A DNA stretch of 64,000 bases from Cheiracanthium punctorium (lineage: Eukaryota > Arthropoda > Arachnida > Araneae > Cheiracanthiidae): positions 1,550,001 through 1,614,000 of the forward strand of contig JAWZYV010013141.1 in assembly GCA_038373885.1 (NCBI GenBank). Reading direction: 5' to 3'. Under the pieces are notes generated by a model. The model did no database searches and was not told where the DNA came from. It worked only from the letters and a program-made list of their open reading frames with translations. Shown here in pieces: positions 1-12,402 of the stretch. A program made the translations under genes and the position numbers. Position 1 is the first letter of the stretch, and each line of letters opens with the position of its first letter.

Positions 1-1293
1 TTTCTATTTATTGATATCAAATGGAAAATGTACTTTATTCCCTACGTTTTTTCCTTTTAATTACTATTTATAGACAGGAGGATTAATTATAAACCGTTTT
101 TAACCAATATCTTCCAAACCAACGAGCCCTTGCACCTTTCTGTGGAATTGTGTGATCTTTTGGCAAACTTCAAATAAATCATTGGCAGACCAAATTCTTG
201 ATTACAACGTAACATTTATATCACGCGTCGAAGAATTTCAAAATAATGGTTTTTAGAATTTGGATTGGCAACTTTTTTAAAAACATACTCTTTAAATTAA
301 ATGCATTTCCACTTTAGTTTCAATTTGAGATTTTCACTGGAAATCAAAATTCTTGTAACAAAATAAATGAATTTGATGTTACTTTATATATTATTCTTAA
401 AGAAAATGCTTAGTAAAATTTCAAAATAAGATCGTGATGCATGCACAGTGCTTACGCTGTGACTTTATAATCCCGACTGGCATGTCTCGTGATGTATTTA
501 AATCCCCAAGAGATTGTTGCAGTTGGAGCAGTAATCACCAGACGGTCCTTCGCGAGTTACTAGAAGCTCGAGGGGACAATTTCATGTAAAACTGACTTAA
601 TGTTTACTAGAAATTCAAATTTTATAGACAATAAACAAATTTAATATTTTTTTTAAATAAAAATTAATTGTTGACAGTTTTTTTTCTTTTTGGTTGGTAA
701 CTCACAGTAGAATTTAAAAGCGGTACGACCCAGAAGTTTGGTGATCACTTAGACGAACGACCATCTGCAATAATTTCGTGATTTCATAACAGTGACTTGA
801 GGCTCTCATACATAATCCAAGTTGATGCATTTGACTCCGTCCACATATGTTTACCAAAGTGTGCGATTGGCAGAAACTTTTCATATTTGTTATAACTTTT
901 CATCTGCATGCTAAGAAGGGTTCATGAAAAGTGGCGATATGCAGCAACTAGTCACTCTAATCAATTCGAAAAACAATCGGATTGGATTGGAAGAAAAAAA
1001 AACCAAAAGATTAAAACTTAACAATGAATTGAAAAGGAAAAAAAATAATTTTTGCCCATGCTCTGGCGTGAACTTTAAGTTACTAAAATGGTGAACAAGA
1101 AATAAATGCGGAGGCCGGTCTTGCGTGCATTCATCAACGAGAATGTTGAATTAACTCACCATTTCACTAGTTCTTCGAAAAAGCTAGATACTGTTTACCA
1201 GCCAGGAAAATTATATAAAATATTTTCCGATTTTCTTTTATGACACATGCAGCAGCAGATAAATTCCTGGCCTTAGTGAAAACACTATGAATC
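1..1293. other. A+T-rich non-coding stretch
   Basis: No open frame of note, no tRNA-like boxes and no inverted repeats that I can pair. It contains scattered A and T runs and an isolated richer patch near 480-570 that I could not assign to any family. Confidence 0.6.
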
Positions 1294-1690
1294 CATGTGT
1301 CGATCTGGAAATTTTTTCCAGGATCCCATTTTTGTGAAAGTTACTAATTTTTGTGACTTTCAATGCTTATTTTTGTGTTTTTCAACACGTATTTTTGTGA
1401 ATTTTTATACGAACTTTAAAAAAAATTCACTTTTTTTTGCTAAGTTAATCGATAATACAGATTAAAATGTAGGGAAAAATTCCAATGAAGGGCCATTTTT
1501 AATAGATTGTATTTTTGTAAAGGGGCCGCTTTAATCGATTGTATTTTTGTAAAGGGGCCGTTTTAATCGATTCTGATTTGTGCAAGGGCCATTTTACTCG
1601 ATTGCATTTTTGTGAAGGGGCCGTTCAATCGATTGTAATTTTGAGAAGGGGCGGCAAAACGGGCCCAATTTTCGTCTGCATCGACCCCTG
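1294..1690 (+). mobile_element. Non-autonomous TIR element with internal minisatellite, copy 1 (hAT-like?)
   Basis: The left edge (GTCGATCTGG) and the reverse complement of the right edge (CAGGGGTCGATGC) form short inverted termini. The interior holds about five degenerate copies of a unit of roughly 30-36 bp, with the pattern GGGGCCGTTTTAATCGATTG followed by ATTTTTGT, at about 1485-1655. A second copy lies in the opposite orientation at 32543-33053 and shares both edges and the internal repeat, so the unit moves as one dispersed family. The CAGGG-like terminus suggests the hAT superfamily, but I see no clear 8-bp target duplication, so that assignment is weak. No coding capacity. Confidence 0.6.
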
Positions 1691-4180
1691 GAATAGCAGG
1701 TGACATAAATTGATGGGCCCTCAGTGTACGTTATCAGATGATGTACTGCAAAAAAGGCTGCGGTTCACTGTGAACCCAATACCTGTGCAAAAAATTTAGC
1801 ATTGCCAGGCATTACAAAAATTGAGATTAAAAAATACACATTTACTTTGTACATAAGGTAATTTTGATTATACTAATTCTTTAAAAGAAATATCACATCA
1901 GATTTCGGGGGAAATCTTTGAAAAGAGAATAAATGAGGACAAAAATAACTATTTCAGATTAAATTTTCAAACTATTAGGAATAGAAGATTAAAGAATAAG
2001 CTGAAAGCAATGAAACAGATATTGGTAGTCTGCGAGAGCCTTCGTCAGTGCCGTTTAGTTTGTGTATTTATGCATTTGCATACTTAGGCTTATTTGTATT
2101 TTATTTATTGCATAAAGGAACACCATTATTGATTAAACATTTTTCTATTTGCATTCTACAGCATAATAACATTTCAGTTAAAAAAATATTAGGGGTATTA
2201 TAACTTAGTGCGTCTTGCACTATGTTATAGTATTTTTTACATTAACTTAGGAGAAAAATGTTTTGAAAAATAATATTTATATTTGCAGGTCTAAGTAGGA
2301 TAAAAATTTGATGATCGTGCGTCTGACATTTAATCTTGTACATATTTTAAAATCCGAAATTGACATTTTTAATGCATTTATTTTGTACATTACATTTTGC
2401 AAAAAACTTAGATCCAAGACGTCGTTAAATAACAATAAAACTTTTTTATTGAACAATTATAATTAAACGAAATGAAAACTCATCCATTTTGGGTTTCATA
2501 AAACCCAAAATTGTTGGCTGTCAGGTATTTATTTATATTCATTTTAATTTTCTTTTATTGTGTTTATAGTTTAACCTCCCATAAAAAGTTAAATAGATAT
2601 ATAGCATAATATCTGATAAATACATCCGCGGAATTATCTGCAATTTCCAAAAAAAACTTGGGGGGGAGAGAAATGGCTAACTATATTTTTTTCCATTCCT
2701 CTTAATTATGAAACGTCAATAATGCTCCGAGATGTCCCTCAATGTAATTTATCTACCAGTCTGTAACAATAATTCGTATGTAGAATGCCTTTATATGAGA
2801 TCGGTGAAGTTGCTTATACTTCACACACTTTCTATTCATAAGTACGGTCACTTTCGATGCATTCATAAAGTCTGTTCTAAAGAATAATAGCAGAAATGCA
2901 TTGTATTTTTTTAATTCCTTTAAATTTAGCTGTTTTAAGTAGTTATAATTTCTTTAAATATTAGAATTTTAGCATTTTTTTTCAACCGATGTCTTAAGAT
3001 TTATGGGTTTCTTAACTGATTAAATCGCTGGTAACTTTATTACTATTATACAACGCGCTGTAACTAAAAGTATTAATATTTGGGTATTGAACTGCCCGAC
3101 ACATCAGAGAGGGACAGAAATTAGTTATTAAGATAATAACTCATGTCAAAATATTATTTAGAGGAGTGTCAATAATAAACCTCAAAATAAACTAGTTTAT
3201 TTATTAGACCATTTTCATTATTTTTTTACTATCTTAACGCCCAATATAAACAGGCCTCGAAATCAATATTCTTCAAGCATAATATCACTGATGAAACTCA
3301 TTTAATATGCACATATTTAAACCGTTAGTTGCTGGTCATTTCTATCATGTTTTATTTCATAAAACGCTCAAAATCGGTATTTTGAAAGAACTGATCCCTT
3401 TTCATATGAAAAAACTAATACGTAAAAGGAAAAATCTGCATGTGTGCAATTTGCACATTTTATGTGAAAATCAAAATTATTATTCGTGAAATCAAAGAAA
3501 CGAAAGCAAGAGAACGCTCTTGTATTCTTTCGACCAACAGAAGAATTTTTTCTAAATTTGAGCGTGCATGTAATAGCAATAAAATAGCTAGGCAGTAATG
3601 ATTAAGATAAAACTGTTCTTTCGTTTAGACAATGCAACTCACCCTGTAAAAGTTTGCCGTCTTTTAAACGACTACTCCTACCTCTAAAATTACTCTCTTT
3701 GCGTTAGGGGAAAGAGGAACATTTTATAATTGTAAAAAGGGAGGACGTCTGGTATTACCTAAAAAAGCTCAAACTGGGGAGAAATACCTCAGACAGTTAA
3801 CTTTCGAACACAAGTAACACACTTTACCACATGCAGCGGCGTTAATCCTTTTGCACAATTACTCAAGAAATATAATTATACGTCACAGTTTACGTCATTC
3901 AAATACCGAAGTGCTGATTGCTTAGCCAATTAAAATATGGTAAAAAAAAAAAACCTTCTAGAAATAGGTTTAAATACAAATGGATTGAAAGCATAAGTGC
4001 TCATATTTTCGTACCTTTTTCGTCGGTGTACTATAATATTTAATTTGTCACTTGTAGTAGTTTAATGTTATATCCAAATGAAATATTTGCATCAATTGAA
4101 TGTCCCTTAAGTGTAATACTATTGTTTTATTTGAATAATTTCGTTTATAGGTGTCCATTTGGAATCAAGATTGAGTAATA
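1691..4180. other. A+T-rich non-coding stretch
   Basis: Nothing recognisable on either strand. The longest open frame is a 60-codon frame at 3307-3489 with no family resemblance. Short homopolymer runs (for example a G run near 2660) are the only structure seen. Confidence 0.6.
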
Positions 4181-5004
4181 CAGGGTGGCCATATTTAAAC
4201 TGCAAGTGTTCAAGGGGTGCTGGAGAGAAAAGTAATGGGAATATTTCAGTGAAATTTGGTATCTACACGTTTTAGAACATGCCTAATTCAAATATGAAAA
4301 AAAAATCGCCATTTTCACCCGATAGATGGCGCTGTACCGTATTTCAACGCTCACCGGTGGCATAAACAACTTCCAAAACCGATAGACGGAGCATAATGAC
4401 ATTCTAAGAGGCATATAAACAATATAAAACATTATTTACAGTTTATCAAAATTCTATACGCTTTGGAAAACAATTAAACCACTATTTATTGAATGAAATT
4501 ATCACATGATGTGCTCAATATGTGAACCACCAGATGCAACCACATGCTGAAAACATAAAACAGCACGGTCTACAGTCGCATTTAAAATCTCTGGTGTAGC
4601 ACACCTCATGTGTATCGTACTGCTAGATTTAAATTCAGCAACAAAAGCATGTCGTTCTCTATAAACCATATCTTTCAGATGTCCCCACAGATAAAAATCG
4701 CAAGGATTAAGTTTCGGTGAATGTGGAGGCCAAGCGATGCCGAAACCCCTGCTTATGACTCGGTCCGCACCAAAGGTATCATGTAGCAACTTTTTAACAA
4801 CTTTAGCGATGTGAGGGGGTGCTCCGTCCGCATAAACACCGTGGCGAATAAATACAGCGCCATATATAGGGTGAAAATGGTTTTTTTGCATTTTTGAACT
4901 GCGCTTGTTCTGAAACGTGTAGATATCAGATTTCACTGGGATATTTCCGGTAGTTTTCTCTCCAGCATCCCTTCAACACTTGCAGTTTAATTATGGCCAC
5001 CCTG
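4181..5004 (-). mobile_element. Tc1/mariner-superfamily element with ~75-bp TIRs
   Basis: Near-perfect inverted repeats at 4181-4255 and 4930-5004, beginning CAGGGTGGCCAT, are flanked on both sides by TA (4179-4180 and 5005-5006). TA is the target duplication expected of Tc1/mariner transposons. The interior on the minus strand encodes the C-terminal part of a DDE transposase (4502-4936). The element is only 824 bp, too short for a full transposase of around 340 residues, so it is an internally deleted copy that could move only with help from an intact relative. Confidence 0.85.
4502..4936 (-). pseudogene. Tc1/mariner-type transposase, C-terminal remnant
   Basis: An open 144-codon frame on the minus strand. 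It carries the second catalytic Asp in the DGAPPH motif (about residue 38) and the third in SPKLNPCDFYLWG (about residues 74-86), which are hallmarks of the Tc1/mariner DDE/D catalytic core. About 42 residues separate these two Asp residues. That is longer than the 34 of classic mariner and closer to the DD39-41D groups. The first Asp and the N-terminal helix-turn-helix DNA-binding region are missing, and the frame opens directly inside the right TIR, so the apparent Met start is an artefact of the deletion. The frame is otherwise uninterrupted. The decayed copy at 26161-26514 has the same spacing and is probably a relative. Confidence 0.8.
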
Positions 5005-5256
5005 TATTTTCATATGCAGTAAAAACGCTTGTTACTTAAGCTTTTCATGCTAAAAAGGTCATGATTATCATTTTTAAATGTTAAACAGATTTAAATAGTT
5101 AATTCGTTTTTGGCAAATTAATAAAATTCCAACTTTTTTCAACTGTATTATTTATTCTTCCCCCACCCTTCACAGGGCAGTCACTTTCCAAGTAGGAATA
5201 TGCCGCTACAAAAGTTCGAAATGTGAGTTATTTTATTAGAGTCACCTTGTAAGCGG

Positions 5257-5400
5257 CCAACACAAATTACAAGCCAGGCCTTCTGATTTTGAACCACTTT
5301 AGGATGAGAGACCAGCACCTGGATTGGAACCAACTACAATTATCATTTCTACGTGGAGAATACTAGAATCTTGACTTATTTTGCATACACTGGCTTCTTT
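5257..5400 (-). repeat. SINE-like dispersed repeat, copy 1
   Basis: Read on the minus strand, this shares an extended diverged match with 29041-29400, including the block CCAATCCAGGTGCTGGTCTC (here at about 5310-5330) and a flanking block with TTCTCCACG and GCAAAATA. Both copies are in the same orientation. The family is identified only by the match between the two copies. The more complete copy at 29 kb has a tRNA-like head. Confidence 0.45.
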
Positions 5401-6208
5401 CACTTTACATAATTGACAGCAGTCCGGTCCAGACGGTTTGTTACCTTCCTAATAGCTGGCCAATTCGATTTATTGACTTTTGCAAAAGAACTTTTGACAA
5501 AAGTATGCATAAAATAGCGTAGTCTCTGTTTAATATGATATAGTATATCACCAATAATTCTTTTACAGAAGCACACACTAAAATTACACATATACAGTAT
5601 AAGGGCTTTCATTGTTTAAAATACATTTTATAGAAGGTCACATTTGAAGCTCTTTACAGAGACTCATAAAATACCCAATTTCCTGACTGAAAGAATTTTA
5701 GAAAGGCTGTTTAAGTGTTGAAATTTGCTATACGCTTTTATATGTAGAATTTCTTTTTAATATTGATTTATAATCAGTGCATTTTATGATTTAGTTTTCT
5801 TGTTTTTATTGATTGAAGAACCAGATTAATCCGGCTACGGAATGTACAATTTAGGGCGTCATTGTCTAACCTTTAGATCAAGGGGCTACTTGAAAAATTT
5901 AATGCAGCTGATGGTCCAGCTTGTGATTATTTTTATTTATTTATGTAAATGTAAAAGAATCCAAGAAGAGCTGCATAAAATTTAGCCTGGTGTCCATTGG
6001 TAGGTGTCACGAGGTATTTAAATGTTGACAAATCACAATCAAAGAAAGCACTCTTCACGACAGTGGAATTTTGGATCTCAACTAGTTGCATCTTCGAGAC
6101 GTTAGAAGCATCAGTAACTTAGATTCAAAATGGATCAGAAAAGAACTTCATTTCACCACATTGTCTTTTAAAGTACGAAAGTCTTTGTGAATTCATCACT
6201 AAGTGATG

Positions 6209-6239
<31 letters not shown>

Positions 6240-6689
6240 TTCTTTTTTCACGTGTAAATACAAAATACTTATATTTCTTTCTTTTTTTTTTAATGTGTAA
6301 ATATAGAATTGGTAAAATTGTGCCATTTTTGCGTGTACAGCTGTAGACTCCCTCAATGGTTTTTCTCTAAACAGAAGTCATTTTAAATCACAAAACTGGG
6401 TTGTTTCAAAAGTACAAAATGTCAAGCACTTGCCGTTGCATAACGCAAGTCCAAGCAGGGAGCTGTGCAATACTATATTAAGCGGCCTCGTAGATTCACT
6501 TACCTCCTTCGAGTGTGGGACTGCTTGCGGCCACGTTGGCATTCCGGAACCCAGGCCCGGTATCATGACGGATGCTAGTCCCGCACCCTCCTGTACGCTC
6601 CGATAGCAGGTCAATCCTGTACGCTGCATGGATCGTCTCAATTTCACTTTGCTACTCCTTTGATCGTTCCACTTCTTCCTTACAAGCAT
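5401..6689. other. Non-coding stretch with an AT microsatellite
   Basis: An (AT)n run occupies about 6211-6239. A minus-strand frame of 103 codons (6378-6689) lies in a slightly less A+T-rich patch, but its translation resembles nothing I know and I do not call it a gene. Confidence 0.5.
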
Positions 6690-8420
6690 TTACACACACA
6701 TACACGGTACAAGCACTCCATACAAACATACACATACACGGTACAAATACTCCATACAAACACACATTCACACGCCACAAGCCTTCCACACAATCACACA
6801 CATACGGGCACACTCTACAATCGCACACATACGGGCAGACTCTACAATCGCACACATACGGGCAGACTCTACAATCGCACACATACGGGCAGACTCTACA
6901 ATCACACAACAATCAGACGCATACGGGCAGACTCTACAATCGCACAACAATCAGACGCATACGGGCAGACTCTACAATCAGACGCATACGGGCACACTCT
7001 ACAATCAGACGCATACAGGCACACTCTACAATCAGACGCATACGGGCACACTCTACAATCAGACACATACGGGCACACTCTACAATCAGACACATACGGG
7101 CACACTCTACAATCAGACACATACGGGCACACTCTACAATCAGACGCATACAGGCACACTCTACAATCAGACGCATACAGGCACACTCTACAATCAGACG
7201 CATACAGGCACACTCTACAATCAGACGCATACAGGCACACTCTACAATCAGACGCATACAGGCACACTCTACAATCAGACGCATACAGGCACACTCTACA
7301 ATCAGACGCATACAGGCACACTCTACAATCAGACGCATACAGGCACACTCTACAATCAGACGCATACAGGCACACTCTACAATCAGACGCATACAGGCAC
7401 ACTCTACAATCATACGCATACAGGCACACTCCACAATCATACGCATACAGGCACACTCCACAATCATACGCATACAGGCACACTCCACAATCATACGCAT
7501 ACAGGCACACTCCACAATCATACGCATACAGGCACACTCCACAATCATACGCATACAGGCACACTCCACAATCATACGCATACAGGCACACTCCACAATC
7601 ATACGCATACAGGCACACTCCACAATCATACGCATACAGGCACACTCCACAATCATACGCATACAGGCACACTCCACAATCATACGCATACAGGCACACT
7701 CCACAATCATACGCATACAGGCACACTCCACAATCATACGCATACAGGCACACTCCACAATCATACGCATACAGGCACACTTCACAATCATACGCATACA
7801 GGCACACTTCACAATCATACACATACAGGCATACACAAACGTTCACACTCCACAAGCACACAAACGTTTACAGGCTCATACAAGCATACAAATGCCAAAA
7901 ACATTTATACTAGCATACACACATATATATATATATATACGAGTCACAAACATGCACATTCTTTCATACACATGCTCACGTAGACACTCAGTAGTACACA
8001 AGCACATATTCACACCCGTGCGTACAAGGTATACATACATTCACTATTCTTGTGTGAGCAGAAAGGCAAATACTTTCATACATACATATTTACACATGTC
8101 CGCTGCTTCCATAACAGTCGGTAGACGCATACACACAAAACACAACAATATATGTAGAAAATTTAAGCACGTATGCATTCATATTGCTCAAGCATACAAA
8201 TACATTCATTAAGCACATAGACATACGTACACATATATTCTTATGCGCACATTTTAAAACTTGTGTATACATTCATACATACATTCAATATTCGTGCATA
8301 TAAGCAAACTTTCAAACAAACGCATGTTTCTATAAGTACATTGACACACATACACAAACATCTCTACACTTAACTAAACATAATACATAAATGCATACAA
8401 GTACACTAAAACAGACCTCT
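6690..8420. repeat. CA-rich degenerate satellite block
   Basis: About 1.7 kb dominated by CACA, CATA and TACA words on the + strand. It surrounds the regular 27-bp array at 6795-7815. The flanks (6690-6794 and 7816-8420) look like highly diverged repeats of the same type, including two copies of a phrase with ACACGGTACAA near 6700 and 6740. A (TA)n run sits at about 7923-7940. The absence of stop codons over long stretches follows from the base composition and is not evidence for a gene. Confidence 0.8.
6795..7815 (+). repeat. 27-bp minisatellite, 37 units
   Basis: The unit is CAGACGCATACAGGCACACT followed by CTACAAT. There are 31 uninterrupted units at exact 27-bp spacing from 6979 to 7815. 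Before these come four units at 6795-6902 and two units (6914-6940, 6952-6978), each preceded by an 11-bp spacer ending CAACAAT. Variants occur in blocks: ACACATACGGG units first, then mixed GGG/AGG units, then about 10 identical CAGACGCATACAGG units, then about 13 CATACGCATACAGG units with CTCCACAAT, then two with CTTCACAAT. Because 27 is a multiple of three and the unit lacks stops in several frames, both strands give long false open frames (up to 546 codons). Confidence 0.95.
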
Positions 8421-8775
8421 TTTCAGATATATGTTTAAATAAATGCATGCATGCGTATGAGAAACTATTATGCAAATAGATTACATACACTAAACATTTA
8501 TTTCATGGATCTAAAATATTTCGTTGATTTTATCATTTAAATTGTTAAACTAACTGTATGCCGCCCATATAACGCTATTTAAATAAAAAATTTCCAAGGA
8601 CTAAACGTTACACATTTTGATGTTAGCTGCCCTCTATCAGAATTTTATATCAACGCTAAAATCAAGAATATGCCCATAATGCGAATTTCCCCATGTATCT
8701 CTAGAATTCCTCTCCGATACTGTAACCATAGATTTACCGACGGAACTTCTATTTCCAGTACCCTTAGATCAAGTA

Positions 8776-8953
8776 CAGTCGGATCTGCTTAACAGAATAC
8801 CAGTTAAAGGAATATCCAGCTTACTGTAATAAATTTTCAGTGAACCAAACCACAATAATTAGTCAGTCAATGTAATATCGTATAATGGAATACCCCGCTT
8901 ATTAGAATAAATTTTTGGGGCAAATTGGCTGTTCCGTTAAGCGGTTTCGACTG
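8776..8953. mobile_element. Tigger/pogo-like MITE
   Basis: Inverted ends CAGTCGGATCTGCTTAACAG (left) and CAGTCGAAACCGCTTAACGG (reverse complement of right) are flanked by TA at 8774-8775 and 8954-8955. TA duplications with a CAGT-type terminus and a GCTTAAC core are typical of pogo/Tigger elements. At 178 bp it has no coding capacity. Internal phrases repeat the terminal theme (GAATACCCCGCTTATTAGAA). Confidence 0.75.
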
Positions 8954-10572
8954 TATTATATTTAAAAGCCGGTAAAAATGATATGTAAAAGATAAAGTAA
9001 TAGCTTTTCTAGAAAATTCGGTAAAAAGGGAAATATAAGTAAAAAAAAAAATATTGTAACACTACCAACAGTATGCTTCTAACCCAACCTACCTGCAAGA
9101 ATTTTACTCTCTGTATCACCAGATCCCCCCCCCCCCCAGCACAAATTATATGAAGGATGTCGATGCAAAACTCGCATTCTCCTATTGGAAAGTTAGTTCT
9201 TAGAAAAATGCCCCCACCAATAAAATTTTATTTACAAACATGATATTGACGCACTTTTTTGCGTGTGATAAATTTGTCGCCATAACAACTACTTCTACAT
9301 AGTGCTAAAACTGTTATAGATCTGTTAAATCGGGTATATAAAGATGGAAAATGTGAGTTTCGCTTCTTCACAGGGTCCACGATTTTGCATAATTGTGATT
9401 TGTCATACAAAACCCACTCTGTGATGACTTTAAAAGTCGTAGACCCAATGAAAGTGGGAATAAATATCGGTCACAAGATTTGATAAAAGTGCAACAGAGC
9501 ACTAAAAATGGGGAATTTTTTTTAAAACTTTATTGGATGAAAAAAATCTTAATTCGAAACTTTCGCAGAAGAATATTTCCTTTTCTTTACCCCGAATTTA
9601 GCAAAAAATGGAAAATAAATTTTTGTTCCGCAAAAAGTGAATTTAAGGCTAATTTAAAAAATCCTTTATGTACGCACCAAGTGAAGTGATAACGTTAAAA
9701 AATTAACCCTTCCTTTTTCAGTGCAATAATGAGAACATGCATAAAAATGAGACATTAAAGCTAAATACATATGCAAGAACCCTTAACCTTTACAGATACC
9801 ATATAAATCTCACATCCCAAAATAAAGAAAATAACTCCATTTTTAAAAACCTATTGCACTTAAAAACGATAAGTAACGAACGTTATTTTTAAATGATTTT
9901 TCGAATAAAAGCCCGATTTACGATCTTTTTTAGTAGTACGAAATTGACGACATCCATAAACGAAGATTATCAACAAACTGAGATTAAATGATGTCCTACA
10001 ACTTCTTTTCAGCAACGTGAAAATTGAAAAAAAAATCGCAAGTTTCAAAATGGAAAATTTTCCTAGCATTCAAATTGCGCGTAATATATGTGCAAGTGCC
10101 TATGTGTTTAATGAATGTATTTCTAAGACGGGATGTTTGAGTAATGTGAATATATGTGTGGTTAAGTTTTTGTACATATATTCTTGTGTGCAAGAGCAAG
10201 CGAAAATAAAATAACAGTAAGCAAAAACCAAAATACTTATAGTTATAGTCTCAAGCCTTCCAACCTCTCGAATTTAAAGAATATTAACTTAAAAATTTAT
10301 TGCAATTAATTGGAACAATTTCACAATTTCTCTCAAAACAGCCGAATTACTGGGGAGGATTGATACTCTTCCAAAGAAGGTTTGATACATTGCTATCTAA
10401 ATTCAGAAAAGAAAATACAGAACTTACTCTTTACAGAACTTTTAATACAACAAATACACTCATAAACACTTGGAATATTTAAGTTAATAAAAATCAGACA
10501 GACACACATTTTTTAACATTTTTATTGCAAAAAGCATTTAACAGAATAATTAAAAAACATCATAAAAGGGCA
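8954..10572. other. A+T-rich non-coding stretch
   Basis: Only short open frames (60-70 codons) on both strands, none recognisable. A run of 13 C residues sits at 9125-9137. Confidence 0.55.
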
Positions 10573-10959
10573 AAGGTACCTTGAAATACGAGAGTGTCCA
10601 GTAACATACGAGTTTCTTGAGATACGAGGTAGTACTAAGTCAACTTTTTAACTCCATATATGAGCTGTCTAAGTAAAAATGCGAAGTTAAAATATTAAAC
10701 GAAAGTGATATGCATAACAAAATTCCTACCGCACTGCTGAGCTGCAATGTACGTTTGGTATTGTATTTTTACATTATGTATAGTTATATATAAACTTTAA
10801 ATTTGTATTTTATAAATATATTATTGTATAAAAATTGAAAGCATTTATTTGAGCAAAGATGAATTATATTTCAGTAATAGAAATCAATTTGACTTACGAG
10901 TATTTTGACAAACAAGCTCTGTTAAGGAACTAACTAAATTCGTATCTCAAGGAACCCTA
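10573..10959. mobile_element. Degraded Tigger-like MITE
   Basis: The left end contains GGTACCTTGAAATACGAGAG. The reverse complement of the right end reads GGGTTCCTTGAGATACGAAT. The CCTTGARATACGA terminus is a common Tigger/pogo signature. A second internal TCTTGAGATACGAG follows the left end at about 10614. Roughly 390 bp, no coding capacity, edges approximate because the terminal bases have drifted. Confidence 0.6.
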
Positions 10960-12250
10960 GTAATGAATTTCTTATAAAATTTATTTAATATACAATTAAA
11001 TTTATTTCTCCTCACGAAAGAAAGTTTTGAAAAATCTATATCATTTTTTTAATTTCTTTTTAATCTCTCCCTTTCACATTAATAGCATTTTCCAAAATTC
11101 AGAACAAATTTAAAATATCTGTCAAAATATGTTTTGTTTTAAAAGTTTGTTTTTTTGAAGTACTGACTTAATTAAGAAAGGCATTTGAGTTAACTCCAAC
11201 GCCTACTCTTAACCTCCATATATAAAAAGAAAACACACCAAAAATGTACTTATTTTTAAAAAAAATAGCATTAGAAAGACTAAAAATTTCAAACTATGAA
11301 AATTACCAGTTACTATTTAGTTATTCATTAATACGTTTAATTTTTGCTGCTTAAATGAACACGTGCAGGTGAAACTTCAGCTGCAATGTATTCAAAAATA
11401 ATTTGGAATGAAAAATTAAAACAAAATATTTATTTTTAACATTAAGATTATATTGATAAATGCTTACCTTAATATTCCAACAAACTTTAAACTTGACAAG
11501 TTCACTGAAAGTTCTTTTTTTACTACATTTTAAGTTCAGCTAATAATAACTTCTGAAAGTAAAACAAGCTTACTTATGCATTGGATAACAACCGGCTCAA
11601 TCCATGTTTTTCCGAAATACAATTTATCTCCATTTTTTTGCAAAAGCGACAGAAAAACGCTTTCAAATTGGTGGTTTTATATCAAAAGTGGCTTCACAGG
11701 GAAACGCTTTCTTGTCTCTAAAAAAAATTTTTAACCATGGATTAAGCCAGTTTAGGAACTACACGCTTCAATTGTCAATGTATCAATCCTCCCCTGTGCG
11801 AGTACCTGGCGGAGTACTTAGCCCTTCCATACTTTAAAAACCTTTTAGGCTGATGCTCTAAACAGCTTGCTTTGCGAGAAAGAACTTCGCATTGACGAAC
11901 ACGATTGCACGCTTTACAACAGCATTTTTGATTGACTTCCCTCCTCGCCAGCTTCCATCAGACTTCTATCCTCTCATGAACAGCAACAGTAAAATTCCAG
12001 TATAATTCTGAAAGGTCCTACTCAAAGCTATTTTATTCTATTTACTCCTCTATTAATGATAATTGATGGTATTACTAACCAATGACTGACAATAATTTTT
12101 TCTTAAATCTGAATTTTAAACCTCATAGGAGGAAAAAAAAAAACTTATATCCCTTTATAGCGGCAGGGACATAAAAGTAACATAAACACCCTCCCCTGCT
12201 TTTAGCCACGTGACCTCCGGAAAACAGAGGACGAGAGAGGGTGGACTTAC
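10960..12250. other. Non-coding stretch with one unassigned GC-richer patch
   Basis: Mostly A+T-rich. Around 11740-11990 base composition rises, and the minus strand holds a Cys- and Arg-rich open stretch (containing CCCKACNRVRQCEVLSRKA) with no recognisable domain and no convincing splice borders. It may be an unknown repeat. Confidence 0.4.
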
Positions 12251-12402
12251 AGGTCTTGAATCAGAGTCCTTGCTGTCTCAATTGACATGTTGGGACGACT
12301 GTTCGCATTCGTCATGGCTGAAGACATGGCATGATGCTCTGTCGAATCCAGGAAGGTTTGGCAGGTGTTGCCTCCAGCTGGCGTCTGTTGCAAGGTGTTT
12401 AC
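12251..12402 (-). CDS. Candidate internal coding exon (unrecognised)
   Basis: A minus-strand stretch of 152 nt, distinctly less A+T-rich than its surroundings. It is bordered upstream by an acceptor-like ATTGCAG and downstream by GACCT|GTAAGT, a consensus-quality donor. The frame beginning at the acceptor is open for 50 codons while the other two frames contain stops. The peptide includes TPAGGNTCQTFLDSTEHHAM and NSRPNMSIETARTLIQDL. I do not recognise the family. A second acceptor-like CAACAG about 18 nt inside would keep the same frame. An unknown repeat could also explain the composition. There is no visible transcript context, and the next exon-like stretch on this strand is about 6 kb upstream (18317-18406). 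Confidence 0.3.

Noticed and set aside
6902..7861. Minus-strand Cys-rich frames (about 300-319 codons) as a cysteine-rich protein
   Set aside because: These are the reverse reading of the same minisatellite. The Cys periodicity is a by-product of the DNA repeat.
6572..8212. Long plus-strand frames (546 and 417 codons) over the CA-rich block as a repeat-protein gene
   Set aside because: Frames are open in several phases on both strands because the 27-bp unit is a multiple of three and lacks stops. There is no signal peptide, splice structure or codon pattern that favours one frame.
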